Assembly: GCA_002069975.1 (NCBI GenBank)
Contig: MWCJ01000022.1
Coordinates: 1 to 44,882, forward strand
Origin: Bacteroidetes bacterium ADurb.Bin217
GTDB taxonomy: Bacteria > Bacteroidota > Bacteroidia > Bacteroidales > UBA1715
DNA length: 44,882 nucleotides
Reading direction: 5' to 3'
Numbering within the stretch: the first letter of the stretch is position 1; each line of letters begins with the position of its first letter. The translations under genes and the position numbers were made by a program. Below, piece after piece: positions 18,663-27,617 of the stretch. The notes under the pieces were generated by a model that was not told where the DNA came from, made no database searches, and worked only from the letters and a program-made list of their open reading frames with translations.

Positions 18663-18980
18663 ATGGCAGTAGAAATTACCGAAGCAAACTACGACGAAGT
18701 AGTTGCACAATCAGACAAATTAGTTATGATAGATTTTTGGGCAGAATGGTGTGGTCCATGTAGAATGGTGGCTCCTATAGTAGCAGAACTTGCAACAGAA
18801 TACGAAGGAAAAGCTGTTATTGGAAAATGCGATGTTGACGAAAATTCAGAAATTTCTGTAAAATTTTCTATTCGAAATATCCCAACTTTATTGTTTGTTA
18901 AAAATGGTGAAGTGGTTGATAAATTAGTTGGAGCAGTACCAAAGTCAAAAATTATTGAAAAACTTGAAGCATATTTATAA
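18663..18980 (+). CDS. trxA: Thioredoxin
   Basis: Cytoplasmic thiol-disulfide reductant of 105 residues, the classical length. The active site WCGPC is at 29-33, with the buried Asp24 in MIDFWAEW and the cis-Pro in RNIPTLLFVKNG. There is no signal peptide. It is the first of four same-strand genes with gaps of 23, 14 and 22 bases (DUF58 protein, SufS, thioesterase), probably one transcript. Confidence 0.97.
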   Translation: MAVEITEANYDEVVAQSDKLVMIDFWAEWCGPCRMVAPIVAELATEYEGKAVIGKCDVDENSEISVKFSIRNIPTLLFVKNGEVVDKLVGAVPKSKIIEKLEAYL

Positions 18981-19003
18981 TATACTTTCTGTGTATCTCA
19001 CGC

Positions 19004-19948
19004 ATGAATAATTCACATATGATTTCTCTTGCCGATATACAGCATCATCACGAATTCGATAATTTTGAATTCATAGCTCGTCAAATTGTTGAAGGATTTA
19101 TTACCGGCTTACACCGAAGTCCGTTTCACGGATTTTCGGTGGAATTTGCCGAACATCGTTTATATAATTCGGGAGAGTCAACTAAACATATCGACTGGAA
19201 ACTCTTTGCCCGCACCGAAAAATTATTTGTAAAACGATTCGAAGAAGAAACTAATGTTCGTTGTCAATTGGTTATTGACACATCATCGTCAATGCTATTC
19301 CCATTTAACGAACATGTAACACAAAACAAATTAGGTTTTTCGTTATACTCAGCCGCGGCTCTCATATACTTGCTACGGCGACAACGTGATGCCGTTGGGT
19401 TAAGTTTGTTTAATAACAAAGTGGATGTTCATACGCAAGCTAAAGTTTCGGGTACACATGCACAAATGCTTTATACACACTTGTATAACACCATACATGC
19501 GGCTCATTCTGTACAATCGTTTAATAAAACTACATCGCTGGCAAGAGCTCTTCATCAAATTGCCGAAACTGTTCATACACGTTCACTTATTATATTATTT
19601 AGCGATTTTTTCGAAAATTCACAATACGAAGAAATTTTTGCAGCTTTGCAACATTGTAAATACAACAAACACGAAGTTATTATATTTCATGTTACCGAAT
19701 CGCTCCACGAAGAACAATTTGGATTTGATAATAGACCACTTAAAATTACCGATATGGAAACGGGTGAAATTATTAAAATACAACCCGATACTGTTCGTTC
19801 AACATATACAAGCAACGTTAAAGCACTCTTACAATCAATTCAACACATGTGTATTCAGTATAAAATTGATTACTGCAAAGCCAATATCAATGATGGATTT
19901 CATCAAGTTTTACTCAATTATTTAGTTAAGCGTAATAAACTCATGTAG
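19004..19948 (+). CDS. DUF58-domain protein with von Willebrand A-like MIDAS motif
   Basis: A 314-residue DUF58 protein. The conserved core RSPFHGFSVEFAEHRLYNSGE...IDWKLFARTEKLFVKRFEEE (about 43-90) is the family hallmark, and IDTSSSM gives the DxSxS metal-binding motif of a vWA-like fold. DUF58 proteins usually work with a MoxR AAA+ ATPase, in chaperone-like or cofactor-insertion roles, and are often encoded beside it. Here no MoxR gene is adjacent, so the partner is elsewhere or this copy has a separate task. It lacks membrane helices. Confidence 0.88.
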   Translation: MNNSHMISLADIQHHHEFDNFEFIARQIVEGFITGLHRSPFHGFSVEFAEHRLYNSGESTKHIDWKLFARTEKLFVKRFEEETNVRCQLVIDTSSSMLFPFNEHVTQNKLGFSLYSAAALIYLLRRQRDAVGLSLFNNKVDVHTQAKVSGTHAQMLYTHLYNTIHAAHSVQSFNKTTSLARALHQIAETVHTRSLIILFSDFFENSQYEEIFAALQHCKYNKHEVIIFHVTESLHEEQFGFDNRPLKITDMETGEIIKIQPDTVRSTYTSNVKALLQSIQHMCIQYKIDYCKANINDGFHQVLLNYLVKRNKLM

Positions 19949-19962
19949 CATAACCATACCCT

Positions 19963-21180
19963 ATGTACAATATAAATTCAATACGAAACGATTTTCCTAT
20001 TTTACATCAAAAAATCCATAATCACGATTTGGTGTACTTTGATAATGCTGCAACAACTCAAAAACCTCAACAAGTTATAGATGCTATAGTACATTCATAC
20101 ACCAAAACCAATAGCAATATTCATAGAGGAATACATACATTAAGTCAGCTTTCTACCAACATGTACGAAAAAGCACGAAAACAAGTGCAACAGTTTATAC
20201 ATGCCCCTAAATCTGAAGAAATTATTTTCACCAAAGGAGTTACCGAATCTATAAATCTAATAGCCCATTCATTTGGCGAAGCCTTTATTAAAGCCGGCGA
20301 CGAAATTATAATAAGTGCTATGGAACACCATTCTAATATGGTTCCCTGGCATATGCTATGCGAACGCAAACAAGCTACTTTACGCTTTATACCATTTAAT
20401 TCCGATGGAGTTCTCGATATTGAAGCATTTAAAAATAGTATTTCCGAAAAAACTAAATTAGTCTCTATTGTTCATATTTCTAATAGTTTAGGTACAGTTA
20501 ATCCCATTTCAGAGATTATAGAAATAGCTCATTCTCATGGCATACCGGTATGTATAGATGGTGCTCAATCTATTCAACACACCCCCATAGACGTGCAAGC
20601 ATTGGATTGTGATTTTTTTGTTTTTTCCGGACATAAAATGTATGCACCCACCGGTATAGGAGTACTTTGGGGAAAAGAATCGTGGTTAGAAAAAATGCCT
20701 CCGTATCAAGGTGGTGGCGATATGATAGAAACTGTAACTTTAGAAAAAATTACATATAACACTCTCCCTTTTAAATTCGAAGCAGGCACAAGTAATTACG
20801 TTGGGGCACATGCTTTAGGAGTTGCAATAGATTATATACAACATATAGGCATACAACACATAGAAACACACGAGCATTCACTAATGGAATATGCTACATC
20901 AAAACTTCAAAACATCGAAGGTCTTAGCATTATTGGTAATGCTCCAAAAAAAGCAGGTGCTATATCATTTAAGGTTCAAGGAGCACACCCTGCTGATATA
21001 GGACAAATATTAGATAAAAAAGGAATTGCTATACGTACCGGAACTCATTGTACTGAACCCGTAATGCAATTTTTCAACATTCCCGGAACCGCTCGTATGT
21101 CATTTGGCATGTACAATACCATTAGCGAAATAGATTATTGTTGCGACGTGCTTAACAAAGTTACCCGCATGTTTTTGTAA
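19963..21180 (+). CDS. sufS: Cysteine desulfurase SufS
   Basis: PLP enzyme that takes sulfur from cysteine as a persulfide for Fe-S cluster assembly. The 405-residue length is normal for SufS. Visible motifs are YFDNAATTQKP near the N-terminus, AMEHHSNMVPW, DGAQSIQH, SGHKMYAPTG with PLP-binding Lys225, and RTGTHCTEPVM with catalytic Cys363. Most SufS proteins have RxGHHC; the first His is Thr here. The sufBCD genes are not adjacent. It is the third gene of the trxA cluster, 14 bases behind the DUF58 gene. Confidence 0.95.
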   Translation: MYNINSIRNDFPILHQKIHNHDLVYFDNAATTQKPQQVIDAIVHSYTKTNSNIHRGIHTLSQLSTNMYEKARKQVQQFIHAPKSEEIIFTKGVTESINLIAHSFGEAFIKAGDEIIISAMEHHSNMVPWHMLCERKQATLRFIPFNSDGVLDIEAFKNSISEKTKLVSIVHISNSLGTVNPISEIIEIAHSHGIPVCIDGAQSIQHTPIDVQALDCDFFVFSGHKMYAPTGIGVLWGKESWLEKMPPYQGGGDMIETVTLEKITYNTLPFKFEAGTSNYVGAHALGVAIDYIQHIGIQHIETHEHSLMEYATSKLQNIEGLSIIGNAPKKAGAISFKVQGAHPADIGQILDKKGIAIRTGTHCTEPVMQFFNIPGTARMSFGMYNTISEIDYCCDVLNKVTRMFL

Positions 21181-21202
21181 CCCCTTATCCAAATATAATT
21201 AT

Positions 21203-21598
21203 ATGAATAATTCGGTATTTCAATTAGAATTTAAAGTTCGCGATTACGAACTCGACTTACAAGGTATTGTAAACAATTCTGTGTATCAAAATTATTTAGA
21301 GCATGCACGTCATGAATATTTGCTTACCAAACATATTGACTTTGCAGCTCTTCATGAACAACAAATAGATTTAGTAGTATCGCGTATAGAAATTGATTAT
21401 AAAGCACCGCTCAAAAGTCAAGATTCTTTTGTTGTAAAACTATCTGCCGGCAAAGAAGGCAATGTCCGTATCATATTTCATCAATGGATAGAACGCATTC
21501 CCGATGGCAAACTAATGATAGATGCTAAAATTACGGGCGTTTGTTTAAAAAACGGCAGACCTGTAAGACCCGAAGAAGCTACAGGAATAGAATGGTAA
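21203..21598 (+). CDS. Hotdog-fold acyl-CoA thioesterase (4HBT family)
   Basis: A 131-residue single hotdog-domain protein. The N-terminal part VRDYELDLQGIVNNSVYQNYLEHARHE matches the 4-hydroxybenzoyl-CoA/YbgC-type thioesterase signature (normally Y-x-D-x-D-x-x-G-x-V-x-N-x-x-Y), but the usual catalytic Asp is replaced by Gly or Gln around LQGIVNN, so activity is not certain. The natural substrate cannot be told. It is 22 bases downstream of sufS and converges on recQ with ten bases between the stops. Confidence 0.85.
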   Translation: MNNSVFQLEFKVRDYELDLQGIVNNSVYQNYLEHARHEYLLTKHIDFAALHEQQIDLVVSRIEIDYKAPLKSQDSFVVKLSAGKEGNVRIIFHQWIERIPDGKLMIDAKITGVCLKNGRPVRPEEATGIEW

Positions 21599-21608
21599 GA
21601 TATTGTTA

Positions 21609-23513
21609 TTACGTATTCCATACCAAACGAGCTGCTCCGGTATAGGCTATTTTTTTATGATCGAGCAAATAATTAATTACCGAAATCACATCGGTTTCGT
21701 TTTGTGATGTTTGCGATAAAATTTCTTGTATAGAAGCCGACTGCGAACCAATAATTCGTTTTAAATCATCAACTATATAATCGAAGGTAAGTGTATTAAC
21801 ACCTATTTCATTACGTTTTCGGCACACATCGCAGTTGCCGCAGCGCATTTTATTGGTTTCGCCAAAGTATTCCAACAACTGCAAACTTCTACACTTAGTT
21901 TCTGTAGTTACATACCGTATCATAGCTTGCAATCGGTCTTCGTTGCGTTGCTTACGCAATTCTATATCTTTATACGAAAACAAAAGTGATTCTGTGGGTA
22001 AACGTTCTTCGGTATATACTATAAGTGGATTTTGTTTGGCTTTGTAGTAACTTATAATACCTAATTTAGCCAGAGCTATTAAGTATTTTACTACCAATTC
22101 TGTTTCAGATTGAACTTTCTTTGCCAATTGTTCTTCGGAAACTATACAATACTCAGTAAAAATTCCGGGATAGGTACGAAGTAACAGTTTTATAAACGCA
22201 TCAAACTGTCTATTTTCAACCTGAAATTTATATAAATGATCTCTTTCAAGTTTAAATTTTACTCTCGATTTCGTTTCGGCAGCTTCAGAAAGAACAATAT
22301 AGCCCTCATCTTCTAAAATTTTAATACTATTATATGTTTTTACAATTTCTAATTTAAATTTTTTGCAAAAATCATCAATAAAAAAATCATATACATTTCC
22401 TTTGGCAGCCCCCACTTCTATTTGATAATAATTTGCCAACGCTTCGTATACCTGTTTTATGTATTTATAATCAGGGAATTTTTTTGTGAAATTTGCTTTG
22501 ATATTTGCTATATCTTTTTTGTTGTATAAAAGCACCGCAAATGCTTCCAATTCATCTCTACCCGCTCTGCCTGCTTCCTGAAAATACGCTTCGAGCGATT
22601 CGGGCATATCTAAATGTAATACAAAACGAACATTTGGTTTATCTATACCCATTCCAAACGCATTGGTAGAAATCATTACCATATTGGGAGCTTTCATCCA
22701 AGCATCTTGTTTTACAGTTCGGGTATTGGCATCGAGTCCGGCATGATAAAAATCGGCATAAATTCCCATTTCACGCAATGCAAGAGCTATTTCTTTGGTT
22801 TGTTTTCGTGTTTTTACATACACTATTCCGGCACCTTTTATTTTTTTACAGATATTGAGAATATACCCCAGCTTATCTTCTTTTTGTTTTACGATATATG
22901 TTAGATTTTTTCGTTCAAAACTTTTTTGTAATACGTTATGAACTTTAAATCCTAATTTATTTTGAATATCAGACACTACATCGGGGGTTGCCGTGGCGGT
23001 AAGTGCCAAAATAGGAACCTGTGGCAGAACCTCACGTACAGCAATTATTTCCATATACGAAGGCCTAAAATCATATCCCCATTGAGAAATACAGTGAGCT
23101 TCGTCAATTGCGAGCAAATTCACATTCATGTTTCGTATTTTTTCGCGAAACATGTCTGTTTTTAAACGTTCGGGCGAAATATATAAGAATTTAACATCAC
23201 CAAACATACAATTATCATACGCTATATCAATTTCGCGATAATTCATACCCGAATATATTGCCAGAGCTTTAATATTCTTGTTTCGCAACGCATCTACTTG
23301 GTCTTTCATAAGAGCTATTAGAGGTGTTACAACTATACAAATACCTTCTTTTGATAAACCTGCTACTTGAAACGTAATAGATTTTCCTCCCCCAGTTGGC
23401 ATAAGTCCAAGTGTATCTTTACCGCTTGTAACACTCTGAATAATTTCAAGTTGTAACGGACGAAATTTAGAATATCCCCAATATTTTTTTAATATTGTTT
23501 CAAATTGTTTCAC
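21609..23513 (-). CDS. recQ: ATP-dependent DNA helicase RecQ, HRDC-less form
   Basis: A 3'-5' DNA helicase for recombination and fork repair. The 634-residue protein shows the motif-0 segment GYSKFRPLQ, Walker A TGGGKS (Lys44), DEAHCISQWGYDFRPSY, LTATAT, and the motif V/VI region FGMGIDKPNV...YFQEAGRAGRD. The zinc-binding segment has Cys in KCRSLQLLEYFG and RCGNCDVC, followed by a winged-helix part; the family's HRDC domain is not visible at the C-terminus. The start codon is GTG (23513-23511), since TAA closes the frame 12 bases upstream and no ATG precedes the motifs. Confidence 0.95.
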   Translation of the reverse strand: MKQFETILKKYWGYSKFRPLQLEIIQSVTSGKDTLGLMPTGGGKSITFQVAGLSKEGICIVVTPLIALMKDQVDALRNKNIKALAIYSGMNYREIDIAYDNCMFGDVKFLYISPERLKTDMFREKIRNMNVNLLAIDEAHCISQWGYDFRPSYMEIIAVREVLPQVPILALTATATPDVVSDIQNKLGFKVHNVLQKSFERKNLTYIVKQKEDKLGYILNICKKIKGAGIVYVKTRKQTKEIALALREMGIYADFYHAGLDANTRTVKQDAWMKAPNMVMISTNAFGMGIDKPNVRFVLHLDMPESLEAYFQEAGRAGRDELEAFAVLLYNKKDIANIKANFTKKFPDYKYIKQVYEALANYYQIEVGAAKGNVYDFFIDDFCKKFKLEIVKTYNSIKILEDEGYIVLSEAAETKSRVKFKLERDHLYKFQVENRQFDAFIKLLLRTYPGIFTEYCIVSEEQLAKKVQSETELVVKYLIALAKLGIISYYKAKQNPLIVYTEERLPTESLLFSYKDIELRKQRNEDRLQAMIRYVTTETKCRSLQLLEYFGETNKMRCGNCDVCRKRNEIGVNTLTFDYIVDDLKRIIGSQSASIQEILSQTSQNETDVISVINYLLDHKKIAYTGAARLVWNT

Positions 23514-23644
23514 AATAGGTTTGAATTATGTTGTTGATACCAAAATATAAAAATATGAAAAAACACAATATAAACATAATTATGTCGCATTTTGTTACTG
23601 TATCTACCTAATTTTAACGTATTAAAATTCACAAACAAAAAAAT

Positions 23645-23661
23645 TTAACAATAACTTAACA
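23645..23661 (+). promoter_or_regulatory. Pho-box-like direct repeat upstream of the porin gene
   Basis: TTAACA at 23645-23650 and TTAACA at 23656-23661 are spaced by five bases, giving an 11-base period. A third TTAACA lies at 23709-23714. PhoP/PhoB-type response regulators bind 11-base direct repeats, and the Bacillus PhoP half-site is TTAACA-like. A TATTTG at 23672-23677 could be a weak -7 element 11 bases downstream, putting the repeat over the -33 region. The same repeat, inverted, lies before the Pit gene. Confidence 0.5.
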
Positions 23662-23727
23662 TTAAATTGAGTATTTGTTTCGATAAAACTGATTTTTTTG
23701 GAAAAAATTTAACATTAAATTAAAACA

Positions 23728-24765
23728 ATGAAAAAATGTTACCTAATCAGTATTCTCGCATTAACAGTATGCACGCAAATAGTTATAGGACAAGACACTG
23801 CGAAACAACAAGCTCCAAAAGAAATTAAACCATTTACCCCTTCAGGAAAAGTATCAACTACAATTTTTACGAGTTTTCAGACCCATACTGTAGGTAATGA
23901 TGTTACCGAAACCGGATTTATATTGGACCGTGCGTATTTAGGATATACATATAATGCCACCGAAGCGTTAAGCGGCGAAGTTAAAATAGATGTAGGTTCA
24001 CCATCAGATATTAGTGATAGTGAATTAGAATTAAAACGCCGATTTATGTATGTGCGTAATGCTTATGGTAAATATAAAATAGATAATACAACATTCTGTT
24101 TTGGTATTATTAATACTACCACCTACAAATTACAAGAAACTACCTGGGGATATCGATACCTATACAAATCGTTTATGGATCAACATAAATTTGCACAATC
24201 GGGTGATATTGGTATAAGTGTAGAGCACAGCATAGCCGATTATCTTTCAATAGATGCATCGATAACAAATGGTGAAGGGTATTCAAAATTACAAGCTGAT
24301 CAAGATTTTGTATATCAATTAGGTGCCGTATTTAAACCAAGCGAACATATAACATTTCGTTTAACCGGCGATTATTCAAATTTGCAATACAAACCTGTAA
24401 CTATAGGCGGGTTTATTAGCATTAAACCTATTGAAGAATTAACGTTGAGTGCAGAATACAATTCAAAATTAAATTACGAAGGAAAAGAAGAACGAAATCT
24501 TGCCGGAGCATCGGTATATGCAAATTATAAAATTACCGATAAAGTTCAATTATTTGCTCGTCGCGACAATTTAGAATCGAACACATTAGATGGTGATGAA
24601 AACCCTTGGAATTATTCTAAAGACGGTGCAGCATATATTGGTGGGGTTGAATATTCGCCAACTAAACAATTGCGAGTAGCTGCCAATTATCAAAATTGGA
24701 TATATGCAAATACCAGCAAAGAAACAAAACAGTTATTTGGTGTATTTGCAGAAATTAAATTGTAA
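23728..24765 (+). CDS. Outer-membrane beta-barrel porin, possibly phosphate-selective
   Basis: A 345-residue outer-membrane protein with a signal peptide (MKKCYLISILALTVCTQIVIGQ) and a mature part made of alternating amphipathic strands ending in the aromatic-poor but typical barrel end FGVFAEIKL. The first strands (STTIFTSFQTHTVGND...GFILDRAYLGYTY) and the pattern DYSNLQYKPVTIGGF...LSAEYNSKLNY resemble OprO/OprP-type porins (PF07396-like). It lies 87 bases upstream of the Pit phosphate transporter and both genes carry the same TTAACA repeat, which supports a role in phosphate entry. The substrate is inferred from context. Confidence 0.75.
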   Translation: MKKCYLISILALTVCTQIVIGQDTAKQQAPKEIKPFTPSGKVSTTIFTSFQTHTVGNDVTETGFILDRAYLGYTYNATEALSGEVKIDVGSPSDISDSELELKRRFMYVRNAYGKYKIDNTTFCFGIINTTTYKLQETTWGYRYLYKSFMDQHKFAQSGDIGISVEHSIADYLSIDASITNGEGYSKLQADQDFVYQLGAVFKPSEHITFRLTGDYSNLQYKPVTIGGFISIKPIEELTLSAEYNSKLNYEGKEERNLAGASVYANYKITDKVQLFARRDNLESNTLDGDENPWNYSKDGAAYIGGVEYSPTKQLRVAANYQNWIYANTSKETKQLFGVFAEIKL

Positions 24766-24784
24766 TTGTATAAATAATTATTAT

Positions 24785-24810
24785 AAAGGAGTTTTACAAC
24801 TCCTTTTTTT
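24785..24810 (+). terminator. Rho-independent terminator after the porin gene
   Basis: AAAGGAGTT and AACTCCTTT form a nine-base stem around the loop TTAC (24794-24797), followed by seven T. The porin and Pit genes are therefore separate transcription units. Confidence 0.85.
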
Positions 24811-24817
24811 ACTTTTG
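24810..24817 (+). promoter_or_regulatory. Candidate -7 box of the Pit gene
   Basis: TACTTTTG fits TAnnTTTG directly behind the porin terminator. No TTG is found at the right distance upstream, as expected if an activator replaces the -33 contact; confidence stays low. Confidence 0.35.
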
Positions 24818-24819
24818 TA

Positions 24820-24836
24820 TGTTAAGAAATTGTTAA
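24820..24836. promoter_or_regulatory. Pho-box-like direct repeat upstream of the Pit gene
   Basis: TGTTAA at 24820-24825 and TGTTAA at 24831-24836, five bases apart, read on the other strand as TTAACA-N5-TTAACA. This is the same arrangement as at 23645-23661 before the porin, in opposite orientation. It lies 16 bases before the ATG of the transporter, unusually close, so it could also be a repressor or RNA-level site. Confidence 0.45.
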
Positions 24837-24852
24837 CTTTTTTAAAAAATTT

Positions 24853-27084
24853 ATGGAACAGTATTATCTCTTTTTAGTTGGAATTCTATTTTTGTTTGCA
24901 ATTGTAGATGTGGTAGTTGGCGTCAGCAACGACGCTGTTAATTTTTTAAGCTCTGCAATTGGAGCCAAAGCAGCGCCGTTTTATGTAATTATGATTATTG
25001 CCTCGCTTGGGGTTATAGCAGGAGCAGTGTCGTCCGATGGTATGATGGAAATAGCACGTTCGGGTATATTTATACCCAGCATGTTTACATTCAACAATAT
25101 AATGCTCATTTTTGTAGGGGTTATGATAACCGATGTGTTATTGTTAGATACATTTAATTCACTCGGCCTCCCCACATCGACTACGGTATCAATAATATTT
25201 GAATTGCTTGGTGGTGGTGTTATGATGGCAATTATAAATCTAAATAATTCAGGATTACCAGCTTCTGATGTATTAACATATATTAATACTAATACGGCTA
25301 TAAAAATTGTTACCGGAATATTTACCGCGGTAATTATAGCATTTGTATTTGGTACCCTTATACAATGGATTACACGCCTTATTTTTTCGTTTAATTACGA
25401 GAAAAAAATGAACACTTACGGGGCATTATTCGGAGGTATTGCCATAACAGCTATTACATACTTTATTGTTATTAAAGGTGCAAAACATGCTGTGTTTATG
25501 ACTCCCGAATTATATGAATATATTCAAACACATACCGGTACTATGCTACTATATAGTTTTGGATTTTGGACTGTACTTATGCAATTATTAAAATGGGCAT
25601 TTAAAATAAACGTTTTAAAAGTAGTTGTATTAGCGGGAACATTTGCTCTTGCATTAGCATTTGCCGGCAACGATATGGTTAACTTTATTGGAGCTCCATT
25701 GGCCGGGTATGTATCATTCGATTTATTTATGCAAAATGGCGGGTTAAACGACCTCATTACCATGGAAGGCTTACAAGGAAAAATAACTACCCCAACCTTC
25801 TTTTTATTAATTGCCGGTATGATTATGGTGCTTACCCTATGGCTTTCGAAAAAAGCACGTATGGTAACACAAACTACATTAAGTTTAAGCAATCAATCGA
25901 GTGGCGAAGAGCAATTTGGCTCATCGGTTTTTGCTCGCCTTATTGTACGCCACAGTATTCGAATATCAGAAAATGTAGGACGGTTTATCCCTAAATTTGT
26001 TAAGAAATTTGTACATAAACGATTTGAACAACCTAAAGTTCGCAAAAAAGATGTATCGTTTGACCTACTTCGTGCTTCAGTAAATTTAATTGTAGCAAGT
26101 ATGCTTATTACATTAGGTACATCGTTAAAATTACCTTTATCAACTACATATGTAACATTTATGGTTGCCATGGGAACATCGTTAGCAGATGGAGCCTGGG
26201 GACGCGAATCAGCTGTATATCGTATTACAGGAGTATTTACAGTAATTGCAGGTTGGTTTCTCACTGCATTTATTGCGTTTACTATTTGTGCTTTAATAGT
26301 ATATGTTTTATATATAGGCGAAATGTATGCTGTAATAGGGTTGTTCATACTTGCTCTTGTAGTTTTATTTAAAACCCAAATATTTGCAAAACGTAAAGAA
26401 GCTGAGAAAAAACAACATGATGCTTTAAAACTTGACAGCAGCGAAGAAAACCTTACTATACGTTCACATTCAAATATTTCACTTATTTTAAGTGCAACTC
26501 TCGATGTGTTTAATCAAATTTATACCGGATTTGGAAATTATAGTCATCAAGAACTTAAAGTTGCAAAATTAAAAGCTAAAGAACTCGACAAAAATGCTAA
26601 AACTTTAAAAGATTCGGTAAATGTGACAATTAAAGACATTGGCGAAGAATATTTCGAAGCAAGTCATAACTATGTGCAAGTAGTGGATTATTTAAGAGAA
26701 ATTTCTCGAAGTCTCTCGTTTATCGCCGATCCTTCTTATTCACATGTAAGCAATAATCATAAACCTCTCATAGAAATTCAAAAGCATGAATTGCACGAAA
26801 TTTTAGAGAAATACGAAGCTTACATTAAAAAAATTATATACATAATTGAAACGAAACAATTTTCGCAAATAGAAGATGCCATAAACGAACAAACCTTATT
26901 GTTTGAATACATTCAGAAAGTACGTAAAAAACAAATGAAACGTGCTAAAACAGGAGAAGTGAACACTCGTAACAGTTTGTTGTATTTACAAATTCTACAC
27001 GAAGCTAAACAAATAATTTCGTACTCTATGAATGTACTTAAATCTCATCGAGATTTAGTCAAAGCCATAGAATACATAGGATAA
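24853..27084 (+). CDS. Inorganic phosphate transporter (Pit family) with C-terminal PhoU-like domain
   Basis: A 743-residue fusion. The first part (1-about 500) is a Pit/PHO4 permease with about 11-12 helices and the duplicated signature, GVSNDAVNFLSSAIG at 23-37 and GNDMVNFIGAPLAG further on, plus GLPTSTTVSI and LPLSTTYVTF. A charged linker (about 500-540) leads into a helical PhoU/DUF47-like domain (about 540-743). Pit proteins carry phosphate with protons or sodium; the fused domain probably controls the permease, as separate DUF47 proteins do elsewhere. A terminator follows. The porin upstream and the shared repeat motif support a phosphate uptake unit. Confidence 0.92.
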   Translation: MEQYYLFLVGILFLFAIVDVVVGVSNDAVNFLSSAIGAKAAPFYVIMIIASLGVIAGAVSSDGMMEIARSGIFIPSMFTFNNIMLIFVGVMITDVLLLDTFNSLGLPTSTTVSIIFELLGGGVMMAIINLNNSGLPASDVLTYINTNTAIKIVTGIFTAVIIAFVFGTLIQWITRLIFSFNYEKKMNTYGALFGGIAITAITYFIVIKGAKHAVFMTPELYEYIQTHTGTMLLYSFGFWTVLMQLLKWAFKINVLKVVVLAGTFALALAFAGNDMVNFIGAPLAGYVSFDLFMQNGGLNDLITMEGLQGKITTPTFFLLIAGMIMVLTLWLSKKARMVTQTTLSLSNQSSGEEQFGSSVFARLIVRHSIRISENVGRFIPKFVKKFVHKRFEQPKVRKKDVSFDLLRASVNLIVASMLITLGTSLKLPLSTTYVTFMVAMGTSLADGAWGRESAVYRITGVFTVIAGWFLTAFIAFTICALIVYVLYIGEMYAVIGLFILALVVLFKTQIFAKRKEAEKKQHDALKLDSSEENLTIRSHSNISLILSATLDVFNQIYTGFGNYSHQELKVAKLKAKELDKNAKTLKDSVNVTIKDIGEEYFEASHNYVQVVDYLREISRSLSFIADPSYSHVSNNHKPLIEIQKHELHEILEKYEAYIKKIIYIIETKQFSQIEDAINEQTLLFEYIQKVRKKQMKRAKTGEVNTRNSLLYLQILHEAKQIISYSMNVLKSHRDLVKAIEYIG

Positions 27085-27103
27085 TATACAATCTATTGTT
27101 TTT

Positions 27104-27143
27104 AAAATTGCTGCATCATAATAGGTGCGGCAATTTTTTTTTC
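27104..27143 (+). terminator. Rho-independent terminator after the Pit gene
   Basis: AATTGCTGC (27106-27114) pairs with GCGGCAATT (27127-27135), with one G-U pair, and nine T follow. It closes the phosphate transporter unit. Confidence 0.8.
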
Positions 27144-27184
27144 AGAAAAATATACTTAAAAGAATAACGTTAGCATGTTTTGTA

Positions 27185-27192
27185 TACATTTG
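27185..27192 (+). promoter_or_regulatory. Candidate -7 box for the CoA-binding protein gene
   Basis: TACATTTG, a perfect TAnnTTTG, lies 40 bases before the ATG at 27233 and behind the Pit terminator. No clear TTG stands 19-21 bases upstream. Confidence 0.4.
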
Positions 27193-27232
27193 TATTGATA
27201 TTCTAAAAAATTAATTATTAGATATATTTTAA

Positions 27233-27595
27233 ATGAATAAACCAACTGTAATAATAGGTGCCAGTACCAATCCCGAACGATATTCGTACAAAGCTGCTCA
27301 TAAACTTACCGAACATGGTCATGACATTTATATGATAGGATTGAAGCAAGCCGAATTATTGGGCAAACCTATACATGCCGATTTAGTTGCATTTTCGAAT
27401 ATTGACACGGTAACTTTATATGTATCGGCAAAAAATCAAATTCCTTATTATGAATACATTATAAGCTTACACCCCAAACGAGTTATTTTTAATCCTGGCA
27501 CAGAAAATGATGAGTTCGCCGAGCGATTGCAAACTCTGGGTATTATACCCGAAATTGCATGTACTCTCGTACTTTTATCAACAAATATGTATTAA
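27233..27595 (+). CDS. CoA-binding domain protein (YccU/CoA_binding_2 family)
   Basis: A 120-residue Rossmann-like protein of the CoA_binding_2 family (PF13380). Recognisable are the N-terminal IIGASTNPERYSYKAAHKL loop, the Gly/Asn-containing nucleotide site, and VIFNPGTENDEF near residue 85-96. Such proteins bind CoA or a similar nucleotide; no reaction is established for the short stand-alone members. It is 22 bases upstream of the DUF1573 gene, perhaps co-transcribed. Confidence 0.85.
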   Translation: MNKPTVIIGASTNPERYSYKAAHKLTEHGHDIYMIGLKQAELLGKPIHADLVAFSNIDTVTLYVSAKNQIPYYEYIISLHPKRVIFNPGTENDEFAERLQTLGIIPEIACTLVLLSTNMY

Positions 27596-27617
27596 CAATT
27601 TTTAAAACTTTATACTT

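Noticed and set aside
19425..19925. Open frame of 166 codons on the plus strand in another frame of the DUF58 gene
   Set aside because: Overlaps the conserved DUF58 core; the translation is low-complexity and unlike any family, so the long frame is a coding shadow.
25893..26348. Open frame of 151 codons on the minus strand inside the Pit gene
   Set aside because: Antisense shadow of the conserved permease; no motif and no promoter.
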